NCBI GenBank assembly: GCA_029532415.1 | Contig: JAQOTA010000052.1 | Span: forward strand, 2,356,001 to 2,420,000 | Direction of reading: 5' to 3' | Source: Marasmius tenuissimus | Taxonomy: Eukaryota > Basidiomycota > Agaricomycetes > Agaricales > Marasmiaceae | DNA length: 64,000 nt | Shown: in pieces, positions 35,425 to 45,584 of the stretch | Layout of the letters: each line of letters starts with the position of its first letter | How positions within the stretch are numbered: the stretch's first letter is position 1 | Made by a program: the position numbers and the translations under genes | Notes under the pieces: generated by a model | The model's input: the letters and a program-made list of their open reading frames with translations, nothing else | Told to the model about the DNA's origin: nothing | Databases searched by the model: none

Positions 35425-37374
35425 CTAGTAAGAAATCTTCGAATGCTTGGGGGACCCGTATTTATAAGTCCTTGCCCATGGGTCATCCCGGAACGACCCT
35501 CTATAGTATGACCACCACTGGACATCCATTCCATTCCTCCGAAGCAGATCCAAACGCTTTGTTATCTGCCTGGGTTCGGAAAGACCCCAACTGAACTCAA
35601 CGCAGTACTTCTGCAGCCGAGTGATACCCTCACCTGAAGCCTCTCCGACGCTACCCCTCGCACATCCCAGCTCGCACAGAACCTCACTGAGTTTCGGATG
35701 ACACTCACGGAACTCGAGAGTCGTAAGCATCGGACACAAAGTCCTGTTTGCATCAGTACCCCTTTTTGACGGCTTAGCAGGGACCAGGGCTCCCAGCAAC
35801 ACCGAATCTTTCAATGACACTCTATCCAAGTCCAGCTTGAGAACAAAGAGAGAGGACACCGATGCAACGCAGTTGCGTAACGAAGTCTCTTTGATCGGAA
35901 CCGTGGTCAAGTCCAGCGACGTTATGGTGTTGCTACCTCCCCTGGATGGACGGAAGAGTTTTAAGAAGGGCGGCCATTCGTACACCAGTTCAGAACGCAG
36001 GCGATCCGATGTTGGTGTCTGCATACGAAGAGCGAAAGCCTCCAGCGACGGCGTCTCGATGATGTCGAACACCTGGGCCAATCCGTCTGTTGCCAGAGGA
36101 TGTTCGGCCGCTGGAAGAAAGGAGAGCTCGAACTCGAGCATGAGTGTGTGGAGACGAGAGAATACTAGAGGTCGTTGTACGTTTTGCAGACGTGCAGCAT
36201 CATCTTCTCGGTCGGGGAGAACGATAATGAAGAGTTTGCAGACCTCCAAGGTTTGAAAGCAACGGGACAGTAGCTCCATAGCGTATCCAGGAGTCATGGA
36301 AAATCGAGATCCTCCTGAATTGAAGTTTCGATGTGTGATCACAAGAGTCGTCAACGTTCTCCAAGAAATCGGGAATTCCAGAGGATTCCGGAGGTCATTG
36401 TGAACAGAGAGCTCTCGAAGTGAAGGAAGTCGGAAGAGGTTAATAGATAGGTGTTGGTGGCCAACCACGGCGGGAGTGTTCACAGCCTCGAACACAGAAC
36501 GGAATATGCGTAATGATCGAAGAATAGGGAGTTCCTGATGATCGAGGTTATCCAATAGTTGCAAGACCCTGTTCTGAACGCAGAACTGAACGTTCATCCA
36601 CCTGGACGAGTGTTGCAGCAGAACGTTCAACAATCGATTGACTGCCTGAAATGTCGTCTCGACGTAAGAGCTGTTCCATAGTCCACCGATAGCCCTGAAA
36701 TTTTCGCCCTCGTCGTCGTTCAGGCTGAAAGTGATGGGCAACGATCCCGACCTCCCAAGCCAGGTTTCAATCCCGTCACTTCGCCGGTCAACGATAGTAA
36801 CCCAGTCCTCATGCCTCATCGGCTCCACGTCTTGGCGTGTCAGCCAGTTAGCGCCGGGATGCTCTGGCAGTTGTATGAGAATCGAATTCCAGAGCCGCGG
36901 GTGACCGAGCGCAACGTCGCGCCATCCCCGACAGATAATGGTCAAGAGCAGTGGTGCTTCTGTGATGCTTCGCACCGGCAGGCGACCTGTTGGCAGGCAA
37001 TGAAAGAAGATCTCGGATAATAGGTCCGGTGGAAGTCGTCGTATGGGATGAACGAGAGCTTTGTGCCTGTCGACGAAGACACTGAGCTCATCACTCTCAG
37101 CCTGTAAGAGTGCGATCTCATCTTCTAGCTGCTTCAGCCTCTTTCGGGAGTTTGCAAGGAGGGTTCGTATGGACTCTAAATCCTGTGGAGGTGGTGGAAA
37201 GTTGGTATCCAGCAATGCATCGTACGGCGAAGAGAGTCGCATTGTTGGAACACCGATGGGATGAAGGAGGCACAAGAAATGAAGGTCGACGAGAATTTGC
37301 CGACCACTGACAGTGTCTAATAGATCGATATTCCGCACAAGTGCCGGGGCTAGATTCGATCCTATTTGCTGCAC
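35425..37374 (-). CDS. F-box-like domain protein, intact
   Basis: F-box proteins act as substrate adaptors in SCF ubiquitin ligases. This is one uninterrupted frame of up to 649 aa. A second in-frame ATG at 37242 (MRLSSPYDALLDTN) is the more usual start for this mushroom family. Residues (from 37374) about 70-105 form a coiled coil (IRTLLANSRKRLKQLEDEI). It is followed by the F-box-like core VHPIRRLPPDLLSEIFFHCL and ICRGWRDVALGHPRLWNSI. The remaining 450 residues are LRR-like with repeated hydrophobic L..L..L patterns. The target is unknown. It is distinct from the damaged copy at 29 kb: the two share architecture but not close sequence. Confidence 0.85.
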   Translation of the reverse strand: MQQIGSNLAPALVRNIDLLDTVSGRQILVDLHFLCLLHPIGVPTMRLSSPYDALLDTNFPPPPQDLESIRTLLANSRKRLKQLEDEIALLQAESDELSVFVDRHKALVHPIRRLPPDLLSEIFFHCLPTGRLPVRSITEAPLLLTIICRGWRDVALGHPRLWNSILIQLPEHPGANWLTRQDVEPMRHEDWVTIVDRRSDGIETWLGRSGSLPITFSLNDDEGENFRAIGGLWNSSYVETTFQAVNRLLNVLLQHSSRWMNVQFCVQNRVLQLLDNLDHQELPILRSLRIFRSVFEAVNTPAVVGHQHLSINLFRLPSLRELSVHNDLRNPLEFPISWRTLTTLVITHRNFNSGGSRFSMTPGYAMELLSRCFQTLEVCKLFIIVLPDREDDAARLQNVQRPLVFSRLHTLMLEFELSFLPAAEHPLATDGLAQVFDIIETPSLEAFALRMQTPTSDRLRSELVYEWPPFLKLFRPSRGGSNTITSLDLTTVPIKETSLRNCVASVSSLFVLKLDLDRVSLKDSVLLGALVPAKPSKRGTDANRTLCPMLTTLEFRECHPKLSEVLCELGCARGSVGEASGEGITRLQKYCVEFSWGLSEPRQITKRLDLLRRNGMDVQWWSYYRGSFRDDPWARTYKYGSPKHSKISY

Positions 37375-37853
37375 GCGATCAGGCCTTACTGCCGTCGAAG
37401 AGGCAAAGAGAATAATTTTTAGGTCTATTCCAGGAATCTCTTTCTCAAACCAAGAAGTTCTTCTAGATCAGGGTTCCTTAATACATTCGGAATCAGAAGA
37501 ATCCATTGGTACTTACCTGTATATTCCGAAATCATGAGTATGAAGGTAAACGGCTATACGATAGTTCACTCACTCAACTCTTGTAGAAACATCTACAGCC
37601 CAATCCCCCATTGATCTAACCTGATCTAACCAAAACTTCAGGGCGAAGATCTGCTTTTGCGAACATAACAGACCGTGAGTATCAATGTCCTTGATCTGCC
37701 TGTGGTGCTGAGACTCGAGACTTGCACACATTATTGATCGGAATGTGGCATGTAATCAATTGAAGTGAACGCAAAGAAGATCGAACGTAGTGAGCCAAAG
37801 CAAGTTTATTCGCAGCATTTAGGTCAAGTCTACACATACTATAATAGGTAGTT

Positions 37854-37870
37854 CTAGGGTTAGGGTTAGA
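37854..37870 (-). repeat. Telomere-like TTAGGG element downstream of U1 copy A
   Basis: Two TTAGGG-type units (CTAACCCTAACCCTAG on the transcribed strand) lie about 15-20 nt beyond the T-run that follows U1 copy A. The same element lies at the same relative place beyond copy B, so it may be a 3' processing or termination signal rather than a telomere relic. Confidence 0.6.
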
Positions 37871-37892
37871 GCACCAGACCGGCATAAAAAAA

Positions 37893-38070
37893 GGAGCCCG
37901 CCTAGCCAGAGTGGCCGTGGCAGGACAGGGAAATATTGAGACGGTGCATGAGCCGAAGCCCATACAAACCGCAGACACCCTCTGTATGGACAAGGTCGCC
38001 GTGCTATGAAGGATTTCCACGGCCCACAAACCGCAGTACGTGAAGGGGCTTGTGCCATCAAGGTAAGTAT
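37893..38070 (-). ncRNA. U1 spliceosomal snRNA, copy A
   Basis: The 178-nt RNA starts ATACTTACCT, the universal U1 5' end whose ACUUACCU pairs with 5' splice sites. It is 177/178 identical to copy B at 53692-53869, while flanks are clearly more diverged, which marks the transcript limits. A possible stem-loop I (CACAAGCC / GGTTTGTG) has the loop core UCACG, as in the U1-70K binding loop. Further parts are a second stem (GCCGTG / CACGGC), the U1-like string CUUGUCCAU, an 8-bp hairpin with a UUCG tetraloop, and a terminal hairpin (CCTGCC / GGCGGG). Total length fits U1 (human 164 nt). The likely Sm region (CAATATTTCC) is not canonical. Copy A has C at 37917 (RNA sense) where copy B has T, leaving a C-A mismatch in the last stem. 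Confidence 0.82.
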
Positions 38071-38135
38071 GAGGTGCTAAAATGTCCGACCCTTGGTTTT
38101 ATACTTTTCCGAGCGCGCACGGACCATCTCAATCA
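38071..38135 (-). promoter_or_regulatory. Conserved U1 promoter block, copy A (TATA-like at 38096-38103)
   Basis: TATAAAAC lies with its first base 33 nt upstream of the U1 start. Upstream of it, the block GGTCCGTGCGCGCTCGGAAA is nearly identical in copy B. Conservation of this block and of the exact spacing, against weaker matching elsewhere in the flanks, suggests a TATA box plus a proximal sequence element. Confidence 0.65.
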
Positions 38136-38791
38136 CGTGGAAGAAAGGTGCACGGCTGTGGCTAAAATCTTCGAAGTCGGAAAGAGACTTTCTTTTGACT
38201 ATTCGACAAGACGTACGGGTACAAAACTCGCTGATTTCACGTACGAGCTCCCATGGGTGTTCTACACCCGACTTGGTTCCAGCAACGCAACCTCAATTTC
38301 ACCGACGTTGGGGATATGCATGCCTAACTAGTGACGGCTACGATGGTGTTCACAGAGTCGCAACTTTTCAAGATCATGATTGACCTGATCGAGCGGTATG
38401 ATCGTGGTTCGTTGCTTGATTCCCTGCAGCGCCCCGAGCTTCCGTCTTCTCTGTCAGGCGCTTCAGCTCCCTGTCTACGTATAGTCGCAACGCCACCGGA
38501 ACTTTGCTTTCGGATATTATTGTCCAATCTACTCGTATGCCAGCCCTTTTACACTTCCAAATAATAATGATATCAACTGACTGAAAACAACGCATCCCAT
38601 ACTACACAAGGAGCTCTCAATCCCGGCGCAGGTAGGTACGTATGTAGTCATACACAGTGAAGAACTCGACAACATAAAGGAAAGAGGACAGTAGGTAAGT
38701 TTGAGAAAGCAACGCATGGACAGCCTTTAAACCCTAATCCCTTCAGTCAATCCGGAGATTCCCCCATCTCCTCTACGTTTTGATTGGGAAT
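38136..38791. other. Intergenic upstream of U1 copy A and downstream of calnexin
   Basis: Short overlapping frames on both strands (38331-38564 plus, 38324-38595 minus) have no recognisable domain. The right part is probably the calnexin 3' UTR. Nothing else is seen. Confidence 0.45.
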
Positions 38792-40872
38792 TTACTTCCC
38801 AGCACGCTTCTTGACGTTGGTATCCTCCTTCTTGTCACCACCAGCGGGAGCAACTGGAGCAGCCTCAGTCTTTTTCTTGTCGTCGGGAGTGGGTGCATCG
38901 GTCTTCTTCGAGGACTGTTCATTCATAGTCAGCGACTGTCGAACGAGCGGAGAATCAGAGGTAGATACCTTGGTGACGGGCTTCTGTTGTCCACCAATCA
39001 AGCCAGTAATGGCCCCGAGCATACCGAAGATGGTGAGCAGAGCAGTGGCCAAAGCAACACCGGTCTCAGGGTGAGTCTTGAAGGCCAAAACAGGGTCGAG
39101 CTTAGCGAGGTCGACGAAGGAGAAGACCTTTTCGCGGATGAAGGTGATGGGGTCATCCTTGAACGATGGTTCCTCGTCGTCTTCATCGTCGGGGGTGTCG
39201 GTCTTGGCGGCAGCGCTCTCGAGGGGCTTCTTGACGTTGAACGTCTCAGCAGCGAGTGCCTTAGCGTCCTCTGGAGAGTGGCCGACATAGATGTTGTCGA
39301 AGAGGATATCCTCAGTCATGGTCCAGAGCTCAATACCAACACCTCCCTGTGGTAGATGAATCGTATCGTGAGCAGCTATGCAGAAAGAGAGATAAGTCGG
39401 AACGTACAATCTTGGAAAGAGACTTGACGGGAGCGAGATCCTCGAAGAAGTCGGGGTTGGCGATCTTGGCAGGAGCCCACTCGCCCTTGTATTCGGGGTT
39501 GTCAATCATGGGAGCATACCACTTGCCCTTGTATGCGGGGTTGGCCTTGTGAGGACTGCAAAACGTTCTTCAGTTGATGCAAGACGGAAGCGTGAGGTTC
39601 GACCTACCGTGTCCATTCACCACAACCAGGCGCCTCAGCACACTTGGGGTTCGCGATAGTGGGGCCAATCCAGTCACCATCTTCCTCGTCATCCCACTCC
39701 TCGGGCTTGGTAGCATCTATAATCTTGTAAGAGTCTGCACAGCCAGAGAGCACAAGCCGGCTCACCAGGATCGGGAATGGTCAAGGGCTCGTCATCCAAC
39801 CAGCCCTCAGGCTTCTCAGCCTCCTCGTCGAGGATTTCGTAAGGTGCATCCTCATCCCAATCTTCGGGCTAACGGAGGGTGTAAGTAGGCGACTCGGGGG
39901 TGAAAAGCAAACCAAGCACACCTTCTTGGCTTCGGGGTCAGCGATCTTCTGAGTGTCGACCCAGGTTTCGGGCTTCTTGTCCTCGGGGTCGTCAATCTCC
40001 TTGGCAGGGTTGACAGGAGGGTCGAAGTCTTCGAGGAGGGAGCCAGACTTCTCGCTTTCACCGTTGAAAAGAACTTCGTAGGTGTTGTCGGGGCTGGACG
40101 ACATGGAAAGGTAAGCACGTGAGAGGATCACGTAAAAACAACGCTACGCACTTGATAATGAGAGTGTAGAGGTTGGTCAACTTCTCGATGGTGGGTCTGG
40201 GAGGGAGCTTGAGGTGTTTCTCCTCGAACTCGCCGGTCTTGGGGTTCTTGTGGCGGAAGATGAAGTGAACCTGTGGAGCACGATTACTTCGAGCTACATG
40301 CAGACGACGCGACTTCGCGTACCTTGGTTCCCGGACAAGTGAGATCAGGCCCGAACATGACCACCCAAGGTGTAGTGTCGGAGAACTCCTTTCCGCTGGT
40401 CTGGAAGCCATCCTCAAGAAGTTTGAGGTAGCCGCCACCACAGTTGCCGCCCTTCTGGTATTTGACCTCGTATTGAACAACGAGAGGCTGGGTCTTGAAG
40501 TCGATGGGTTTCTTGAAGGGAGCAGAGATAGCGTGATGAGCAGCCTTGCTCTTAGCAACGAGACCGTGGTCGTTTTCGATGACAGAGATTGAGGGCTCCT
40601 CAACCTTCCATTCACCGACGTAGCTGAAAGTCTCGCCTCCGACGGGGGTCTTCTTGGTGGCCTCCGAGGGTGTCCAACGTTCAGACCAGTCGTCAGTGAA
40701 CTGTTCAATGAACGGAGCCTTGACACCAGAAGCCTTTACATTTCGTTGAGAAGAGTGATAATGCTTTCGAAATATGTATACCACATACCTTGAATTCAGG
40801 TTTAGCTGAATCAGATTGAGCCAATGCGCCAGAGGCAGCGATAGCGAAGACCGAGAGCGTTACACTTCGCAT
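38792..40872 (-). CDS. CNX1: Calnexin (ER lectin chaperone)
   Basis: Calnexin binds monoglucosylated N-glycans and assists folding in the ER. The protein opens with a signal peptide ([19 protein letters not shown]). The lectin domain is recognised by [37 protein letters not shown] and [20 protein letters not shown]. The P-domain repeats follow ([70 protein letters not shown]), then [21 protein letters not shown] membrane helix near 39040 ([20 protein letters not shown]) precedes a Lys-rich cytosolic tail ending KKRAGK, which could act in ER retention. At least eight exons are used. It lies 700 bp from U1 copy A on the same strand. Confidence 0.95.
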
Positions 40873-41193
40873 TTTAATACGAAGGACCAAAGAAAGCAGA
40901 AAAGAAGGATGGAAAGGGAACCGGGGAGAGCTGTAATGTGTGCACACAGCGTGAGCGTGTCCCTAAATATCGGCGACGGGAAATGCCACGTATGCTAAAC
41001 CGCGACTCTCCCACGGTCAGTTTCCCCGCACAACTGCATGGGACACGTATGTTCCTACTCTCACTGTCAGGTTACTAAAGGTTACTCTGTACGCGTTCCA
41101 AATGTAAACCCGGTCTCGGCCAAGTTTCGGGTGAAATTACTATTCTGCATTCCTAGTCTACACTGGGTACATAATACAGGAGAAAAATGCCAA
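40873..41193. other. Calnexin promoter region
   Basis: Between the calnexin start and the SNU114 stop. Contains CACGTA/CACGTATG-like strings (near 40986 and 41044), but no feature I can name with confidence. Confidence 0.4.
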
Positions 41194-44100
41194 TCAACCC
41201 AATAAATCTGCATGGCCCGAGGCCGACAATGCGAGCTAAGTAGAACGGTATTGTCAGTTACAGGCCCAGCAACGCCAGGGTCAACTCGTGCTTACCACAA
41301 ACTCATCATCCAGGTATTTTGAGACAGCGATCTGGTCACCCAGGCCTTTCCTCCGACGTGTTTTCAATACCAAGTCTCGTGCCAGGGCCTGTCCTGATGC
41401 AGGTTCTAATGGTCGAAGCTTGATACTAGTGTCGGTGGGATCACCTGTTGAAAATCCATCAGAACAAATTCAAGAGACTACACACGCCCGCGTGAACGAA
41501 TAAATACCTGGTACGACCGACCAATGGTCGAAAACTTGCAGGCAGAATGCCTGTCCTTGCGTTGCCGTCCTCAAATCCGTCTCGAACCCATTGGCATCGA
41601 TGACCGGAATGAGCGCCTTCACTGTATACAACGGGGACCCGGCTTTCGGGATATCTTGTGTTACATGCCCACGCCGGCGAGCAAGGACAGTGTACACGGC
41701 GGATATACAATCCGCGGGAGCCTGAACTTCCACGTAGTATATCGGTTCCATTAACCGAGGAGTGGCCTGGAAAGAGTACGTGAGCCCTCGAGACCTCTTG
41801 GACAACTATCTGCACATACCATCAGGAAGGATGAATAGCAAACTCGACGAGCAGTGGGAACAATTTGCCCTCCACCTCGGAAAATGGGTTGATCGGCGAG
41901 ACTGGCATCCAGCAGGCGGAATTTAACGTTGCGCATGGCTGCGAGGACAACTGAGTATTACAGCCTAACGAGAAATACACAAGACTTACGTTCGTCACAT
42001 AATGGCCCCTCCCGAGCACCCCACTGGAATCCTTGCTTGATGTGATCCTTCACTGTTCCAAGCAGCTTCTTGTCGATCTGGGAAGGCAGGGTATCGTCGA
42101 GCAAGATATTGGGTCCATTTTCGTCGGGGCCGAATGCCCATATCGAACGGGAAGCGAGGAGGTCCCACTCGTACTTTTCCTTGAAGAAGTTCCCTCTGTC
42201 CTTCACAGACATCTTCATGTTAACCCGACCACGCTCAATATCCTCTGCGATGCCCCGTTCTAGAGGTTCGGCAATCATCGTGATCTTGTTCCTGGAAAAA
42301 GAACGGGATGAGTATCATACTCAGACCGATAGGACGACACGCACTTTTTGTTCGGCGTATCTGCATAGCACTTCAATGCACTAGTTTCGAGCACCGTTTC
42401 GCTGAACTTGGTGACGGGATCCGAAACTTTGATTTCGATCTCAGAAAAGAGCCTCCTTAAATCGTGCATAACACAGTCGAGGTAGAGCTCTCCAGTGCCC
42501 ACAAGGACGTGCTCTCCACTTTCTTCGACCTTGGTCGAGACAAGGGGGTACGATTTATTGATCGAACGGAGCCCAGCAAGCATTTTGGGCAACTCCGAAG
42601 GCGCTATAGGTTCAATCGCAATCTTGAGAACCGACTGGGTCATATGTTTGATGGGCCGGAAGATGTAGAGGTCGTCTTGGATGTCCACAGATGCCAGGGT
42701 CGCGGATTTTGAGATGGAAGCGTCGACACCACCAATGAGTACGAGGTTCCCAGCCGGAATTTCTTCAGCCGGTATGACATACCTAGACCGCAAAAATGAG
42801 ACCGGTATCGTAGAGTGACCGCAAGCGAGAACTCACCGCGCTTCGTTTATCCATAGATCTTCCACGACCGCTTTCATCATATCTTCCTCGTCCTCGGGAG
42901 AGTAGCCTTCTCCGAGGACTTTGATCTCCATTCCCTTTTTCAGTGTACCGCTCAAAACTCTTCCAAACGCCCTGAAGGACTGAGCGTCGGTTGTGTGGTA
43001 CAGCTTCGCAACCTGAACCATCACGGGCCCCGAAGCATCACACATCTGCATCGTAGCGGCCAGTTCCGAGGTTTGTGGACCATTCCAAGTACCTTGAACC
43101 TACACTACATGAGCTCGAATACACATGGCAGCCTGAGTAACTACACACCTTGTTGATAGCATTTTCGACAGGGCTCGGGACATGGTCAACTATCACGTCC
43201 ACCAAACCAGTAGCGGGTCCAAAGAATTGATCCAAGACTGCTTTCAGCAGTGGCCGAACGTCCATCTTGTACATGACTGGCTTGAGCTTGATTCCGAGAC
43301 TGTCAAGAGTGTCCTTCAAGGTCTCGGTTTCCTCCGACAGTACCTGAGAGTACAGTTTGTAGAGAGGTTCGAGAATGAAATGCACGAAAGAGCGATTGTG
43401 TTCTGGATCCGAGGGTTTGCGCGAGAACTTGCGTGTCGAGTCGTCGAAGTAGATATCGCCCCAGAGGCGCGCTGCAAACGATGGCACGTCGACCTTCGTT
43501 CCAAAGGAGTCGGCATACATCTGTGCAAAGGACTTGAGAGTGAAGCACCAGTTCATATCGGTACTCGCGAACGCCACGTTCCCGTTTTCGGGGCTCAGAC
43601 GGAGTTCGGGATCAGGATCAATACCACTATTTCTTCGAGTCAGAGACAAAAATTCAAATGAAGCAGCGAAAAGGTGAACCTGATGAAGGTATTAATTTCT
43701 TCTATTGTGTGCTTGATCTTGTAGTAGGCGTCGGCAGGCTTGATTCTCAATTCCAGAATGAGACGATCGATTTTATTCACCACAAGGGTGATTTTCACGT
43801 TCTCTTGAAGGGCATGTCGAATGATATGCTCAGTCCCCACCATCATCTGAGAAGAATTTAGCAGGGGTCCGGGTTCCAGGAATAGGACACGCACCCCTTC
43901 AATCACATCCACCACCAAAACAATACCATCCACAAGCCTTATGGCAGACGCGACTTCGTCAACGAAATTTATATGGCCAGGAGTATCAATCAGATGTATG
44001 AGGTGGGATTTCCCTTTCGTCGTGGACAGGACGAGCGACATTGGTGAGGACTTAATAGATATTTCTCGTTCTCTAGACAGAATATGGGTATCTGTATACC

Positions 44101-44842
44101 TTGTCTAAGGACAATGAAGACGCATCAAACGACATTCTTGAGTCAAGTGGTATAAGCACGTACCGGCTTGTCCGAATCCCATACGAGCTTATGTGTTTCG
44201 AAAACCAACATATCCATCAATGCGGTCTTCCCATGGTGCAGGTGTCCAACAACAGCAACGTTCCGTACCATCTCGGGGAATGCTGTCATGTTCAGAAGGA
44301 ACCTATTTTTTAAATCAACTTAGCTCGAAGTCCTCTCTTTCACGAATAAATGTGACTCACCCCTTGTCGAATCGTGTCTCCGGCATATCCTTTTCCTCTA
44401 CTGTCCATTTTCTCACTTTGACTGGTGCAATAATGGGTTCGGAGAGAGGTTGCGCATCTTCCTCTTGCACCATCGTCTCCACGTCTGCACCGTACACATC
44501 CTGCGCTGAGGGATAGTACTGCTTGTCTTCGTGTAAAACAACCGCTCTATGGGATGGTTCTGTAAACAGTTCGAGAAGAAAGCCGCCGGGGGGAGACCTT
44601 TTTGTTGAACGGGTAAGCAGAAACTGCTAGAAAAAGAGCCACGAACCACTGTCAATTTCCATGAGAGCTCCCTCCTGCACTTCCTGCATTGGCTCGTCGT
44701 CAAATCCCTCTAGTGGTGCTGGCGCCCCTCCCACGGGCTGTTGGGGTATGAAAGTGTTGGTGGGCAGTTCATCCTCGTCGTCTGAGTCAAGGTCAGCACC
44801 AATGTAGTTACCGAACTCGTCGTAATCATCCAGAGAGGCCAT
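41194..44842 (-). CDS. SNU114: U5 snRNP GTPase Snu114 (EFTUD2)
   Basis: EF-2-like GTPase of the U5 snRNP that regulates Brr2 during spliceosome activation and disassembly. The acidic N-terminus ([19 protein letters not shown]) is family-typical. The GTPase motifs are [14 protein letters not shown] (P-loop), [12 protein letters not shown] and [12 protein letters not shown], then [11 protein letters not shown]. Later parts include [74 protein letters not shown] and [21 protein letters not shown] last intron after KYLDDEFV joins a short exon ending [13 protein letters not shown] with stop at 41194. About ten or more exons are used. It is head-to-head with PFD1, with 160 bp between starts. Confidence 0.95.
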
Positions 44843-45002
44843 ATTTGATAGTGGTTTGAATCGACAGCTTTGGAATAGAGAAGAGAGGAGGAACTGGGCC
44901 AGCCAACAGCGAGAACGGTGTTCCGGTCAATGTGGTTGAAAACAGGCAGCGAGCGCGTCAAAATTTGCCGGCGGTAAACAAGCCCACCAGCAAACCTCCA
45001 CC
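44843..45002. promoter_or_regulatory. Bidirectional promoter, SNU114 / PFD1
   Basis: The 160-bp gap separates two divergent start codons, so both promoters must share it (with UTRs). No clear TATA box is seen. Co-expression of the two housekeeping genes is an inference. Confidence 0.55.
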
Positions 45003-45584
45003 ATGGCCTCACTCCCTGACGATACCCTTCGCAAAGTAATCTTCACAATGATCTTTGCGTGCGAAAAGCTGCTGAAATGTCTTCAGATTCTACTTCAAAT
45101 CCAACAGACTTCTATACAGTCTCAGAAAGCACACAGTGTTTCCTTGCAACAGATCGCGATGAAGGAACGCGAGAAGCGTATTCTCCAGCTGACCATTGAA
45201 GAAATAAGCGGGATAAAAGAGGACGTGAACATGTACAAGGGCGTTGGCAAAATGTGAGTGCTACTTGTCCTGGCTGTCGCGAAAACGATTCCTGACTACG
45301 TTTATCCTACGTGCTAGGTTCATGATGATCCCCCGTAAAGAGATGGAACAAGATCTCAAAAACCAAGAGAAGGAGATAACAGAGGACATAAGTAGTCTCA
45401 ACAAGAAGGTCAAAGACTCCCGTTAAACATATTTGCTTTGTGCTCACTCGATTCCAGTCAAAATACTTGGAGAAACAGTTCAACGAAGCGCAAGCACAGT
45501 TGCGGGACATTGTAAGTGCTGATCTTCGTCTAAGAACTGAGCTGATACACGTCCATTCAGTTCCATCACGCACCGAAGCAATGA
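45003..45584 (+). CDS. PFD1: Prefoldin subunit 1
   Basis: Beta-type prefoldin subunit of the hexameric co-chaperone that hands unfolded actin and tubulin to CCT. Exon 1 (45003-45035) gives MASLPDDTLRK. After a 51-nt intron the first helix continues ILLQIQQTSIQSQ, then KEREKRILQLTIEEISGIK and MYKGVGKMFMMIPRKEMEQD around the beta hairpin, and SSLNKKSKYLEKQFNEAQAQ in the second helix. The last intron (GTAAGT after RDI) leads to FHHAPKQ and a stop at 45582-45584. Five exons in all, length near the family norm of about 120 aa. Confidence 0.93.

Noticed and set aside
37854..37870. Interstitial telomere or chromosome end
   Set aside because: Only about two TTAGGG units at each U1 copy, in a fixed place relative to the RNA, with housekeeping genes on both sides.
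37682..38331. Several small ORFs overlapping U1 copy A, with near-identical products at 53467-53978
   Set aside because: Their similarity comes from the duplicated RNA gene; the reading frames are not conserved as proteins and T-run length differences would shift them.
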